Notes under the pieces: model-generated
What the model was told of the DNA's origin: nothing
What the model saw: the letters and a program-made list of their open reading frames with translations, nothing else
Databases searched by the model: none
Part shown: piece after piece, positions 62,720 to 64,000 of the stretch
Numbering within the stretch: the stretch's first letter is position 1
How the letters are laid out: the number at the start of each line of letters is the position of its first letter
Program-made: the position numbers and the translations under genes
Source: Parvibaculaceae bacterium
GTDB taxonomy: Bacteria; Pseudomonadota; Alphaproteobacteria; Parvibaculales; Parvibaculaceae
DNA length: 64,000 nucleotides
Assembly (NCBI GenBank): GCA_029209985.1
Contig: JARGNZ010000012.1
Location: 25,856 to 89,855 of the forward strand
Direction: 5' to 3'

Positions 62720-63877
62720 ATGACCACTCAAAATTGGTTGGCAAAAGCCGACGCATTTGTCCCGTTTCTAAAATCTCGCAGTGACGATATTGAACAGGCA
62801 CGCCATTTGCCCGACGACATTGCAGAGCGTTTTTGTGATGAAGGCTTTTACATGTTGATGGTGCCCCAAGCCTATGGCGGCACAGAGATTGACCCGCCCA
62901 GCTATTTCCAACTCATTGAGCGTTTGGCGCAGGGAGATGCCTCGGCTGCGTGGTGTGTGATGATTGGCTCAACAACGGGTCTGCTGTCCGCCTATATGCC
63001 GCAGGATGTCGCGCGCGATATGTTTGCACCGGAAAACCGAACCATTACTTCCGGTGTCTTTGCCCCCAAGGGGAAAGCTGTGCAAGAAGGAGAAGGGTAT
63101 CGGGTCAGCGGCCAATGGCAATGGGGGTCAGGAAGTCACAATGCTAAGTGGGTCGCAGGTGGTTGCATGGTGATGGAAGAGGGCAAGCCGAAGCGCATGA
63201 GTAACGGTATGCCAGTGTCGCGTATGATGATGGCCCCCAAGGGGGATGTTGAGATGCTCGATACATGGCATGTATCTGGCTTATGTGGAACCGGCAGCAC
63301 CGACTATGCCATGAAAGACCTCTACATTCCAAAGTCCCACGCAATTTCCTTAGTCGAGGATAGGCCGGTTGAGCGACCTCTCTATACGTTCCCCGTGTTT
63401 GCGTTGCTTGCCGCTGGTGTCAGTGCCGTCTCGTTGGGAATTGGTCGGGCGGCCATTGATGAGCTGATTGGTTTTGCCTCTGAGAAAACGCCTCAGGGCG
63501 CTCTGAAACCGTTGGCTGCGCGCCAAGAAACCCAAGGCACCGTTGCAGAGGCAGAAGCAAAATTACGCTCAGCACGTGGGTGGTTGTTTGATGTGTTGTC
63601 TCAAGCTTGGGAAACCACCCAAGCCACCGGTACAATGACCCTTGAGCAACGCCGCGACATCCGTAATGCCGCATCATTTGGGGCCCGCACAGCCGCAGAA
63701 GTGGTGACAGCAGCCTATCAATTGGGCGGGGGCACATCGGTCTATAAAAAGTCACCGTTGCAACGTCATTTCCGAGACGTGAATGTGACCACGCAGCACA
63801 TGATGGTGGGACGTCCCGTCATGGAGCAAGCGGGTCGCCTTTACATGGGTATGGAAACGGACATCTCCACTTTCTAA
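62720..63877 (+). CDS. Acyl-CoA dehydrogenase-fold flavoprotein, possibly a flavin monooxygenase
   Basis: This 385-residue protein belongs to the acyl-CoA dehydrogenase superfamily, but its C-terminal half resembles the Acyl-CoA_dh_2 type of group D monooxygenases (HsaA/DszC): LQRHFRDVNVTTQHMMVG near the end and SGQWQWGSGSHNAKW in the middle. It could be a dehydrogenase or a two-component hydroxylase using reduced flavin. AGGAG lies nine bases upstream. It forms an operon with the gene before it. Confidence 0.82.
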   Translation: MTTQNWLAKADAFVPFLKSRSDDIEQARHLPDDIAERFCDEGFYMLMVPQAYGGTEIDPPSYFQLIERLAQGDASAAWCVMIGSTTGLLSAYMPQDVARDMFAPENRTITSGVFAPKGKAVQEGEGYRVSGQWQWGSGSHNAKWVAGGCMVMEEGKPKRMSNGMPVSRMMMAPKGDVEMLDTWHVSGLCGTGSTDYAMKDLYIPKSHAISLVEDRPVERPLYTFPVFALLAAGVSAVSLGIGRAAIDELIGFASEKTPQGALKPLAARQETQGTVAEAEAKLRSARGWLFDVLSQAWETTQATGTMTLEQRRDIRNAASFGARTAAEVVTAAYQLGGGTSVYKKSPLQRHFRDVNVTTQHMMVGRPVMEQAGRLYMGMETDISTF

Positions 63878-63911
63878 GGAGAAGCCCGTTTCACCTGAGC
63901 GTATGGCGTGG

Positions 63912-64000
63912 TTACATTAACGCATCAACCTTTATCTCTTTGCTCCCGGTGGGCAGGGAGATAAAGGTGCCATCTTCCCCGAGTGTAATGTCGCCCTCAA
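63912..64000 (-). CDS. 3' end of an unidentified gene
   Basis: On the minus strand the frame is open from the right edge to TAA at 63912-63914, coding a C-terminus that ends PTGSKEIKVDALM. The fragment of 28 codons is too short to identify. An inverted repeat lies within it (63928-63968). Confidence 0.5.
   Translation of the reverse strand, partial: EGDITLGEDGTFISLPTGSKEIKVDALM
63928..63968. repeat. 11-bp inverted repeat inside the partial gene
   Basis: ACCTTTATCTC (63928-63938) and GAGATAAAGGT (63958-63968) are perfect arms with a 19-base gap, within the last codons of the truncated minus-strand gene. Confidence 0.6.

Noticed and set aside
1..64000. tRNA, rRNA, insertion sequences, phage genes or a genomic island boundary
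   Set aside because: I found no tRNA-like T-loop sequence in the gaps, no transposase or integrase, and no visible break in base composition.

Overview
The window is chromosomal DNA of a Gram-negative, aerobic, heterotrophic member of the Pseudomonadota. Two TonB-dependent receptors, an ExbB-ExbD-TonB system, two RND pumps and many periplasmic redox proteins show the double membrane and the respiratory life style. Phylum is clear, class is not. The DUF599 protein and the long N-terminal extension of ExbB suit Alphaproteobacteria, whereas the phaI-phaF-phaD group and the 6-11-6 spaced Zur box look gammaproteobacterial. Base composition looks even (roughly 50-55 % G+C by eye). I see no integrase, transposase, phage gene, tRNA, rRNA or CRISPR array.

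Layout. 1-4287: a partial enoyl-CoA hydratase diverges from a cytochrome P450, a zinc alcohol dehydrogenase and a BaiN/HI0933-type flavoprotein. 4549-8961: TonB-dependent receptor, MFS transporter and flavin reductase. 9152-15262: a membrane-anchored parvulin isomerase, a Fur-box-controlled haem-type receptor, an exported RidA-like protein, a DUF599 protein and a second HI0933-type flavoprotein. 15365-17167: a 600-residue acyl-CoA dehydrogenase. 17238-30796: a catabolic island with an XRE-cupin regulator, a DMGDH-like flavoenzyme with a GcvT half, a TauD-type dioxygenase, a class I glutamine amidotransferase, two amidohydrolase-COG0523 GTPase modules, an alkylsulfatase and a DUF2855 protein. 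31299-39852: exbB-exbD-tonB, then a complete tripartite RND efflux system. 39907-41794: phaI-phaF-phaD phasin genes on the minus strand. 42097-52698: a ferric-iron ABC transporter (substrate-binding protein, ATPase, permease), then imelysin, multicopper oxidase, di-haem oxidoreductase, a second imelysin and DUF1513. 52709-56100: a zrg-type zinc operon with a Zur-like box. 56414-60642: a second RND adaptor and pump. 60736-64000: TetR regulator, two acyl-CoA-dehydrogenase-fold proteins and the 3' end of an unidentified gene.

How the parts fit. Metal handling is the common thread. Haem uptake (Fur box), Fe(III) uptake with a ferroxidase-imelysin arm, Zur-controlled zinc uptake, TonB energisation and two COG0523 metallo-GTPases lie within 50 kb, beside many metal-dependent enzymes. 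The least explained part is 17-31 kb. There, two paralogous amidohydrolase-GTPase modules each follow a matching palindrome (arms of 8 bp, RTGAAAA core, exactly 11 bp apart), and one of these palindromes lies in the divergent promoter region of the XRE-cupin regulator gene. This suggests one regulon for an uncharacterised catabolic route. Two genes (3052 and 13153) have their ribosome binding site inside or beside a perfect 14-15 bp hairpin, a possible translational switch.
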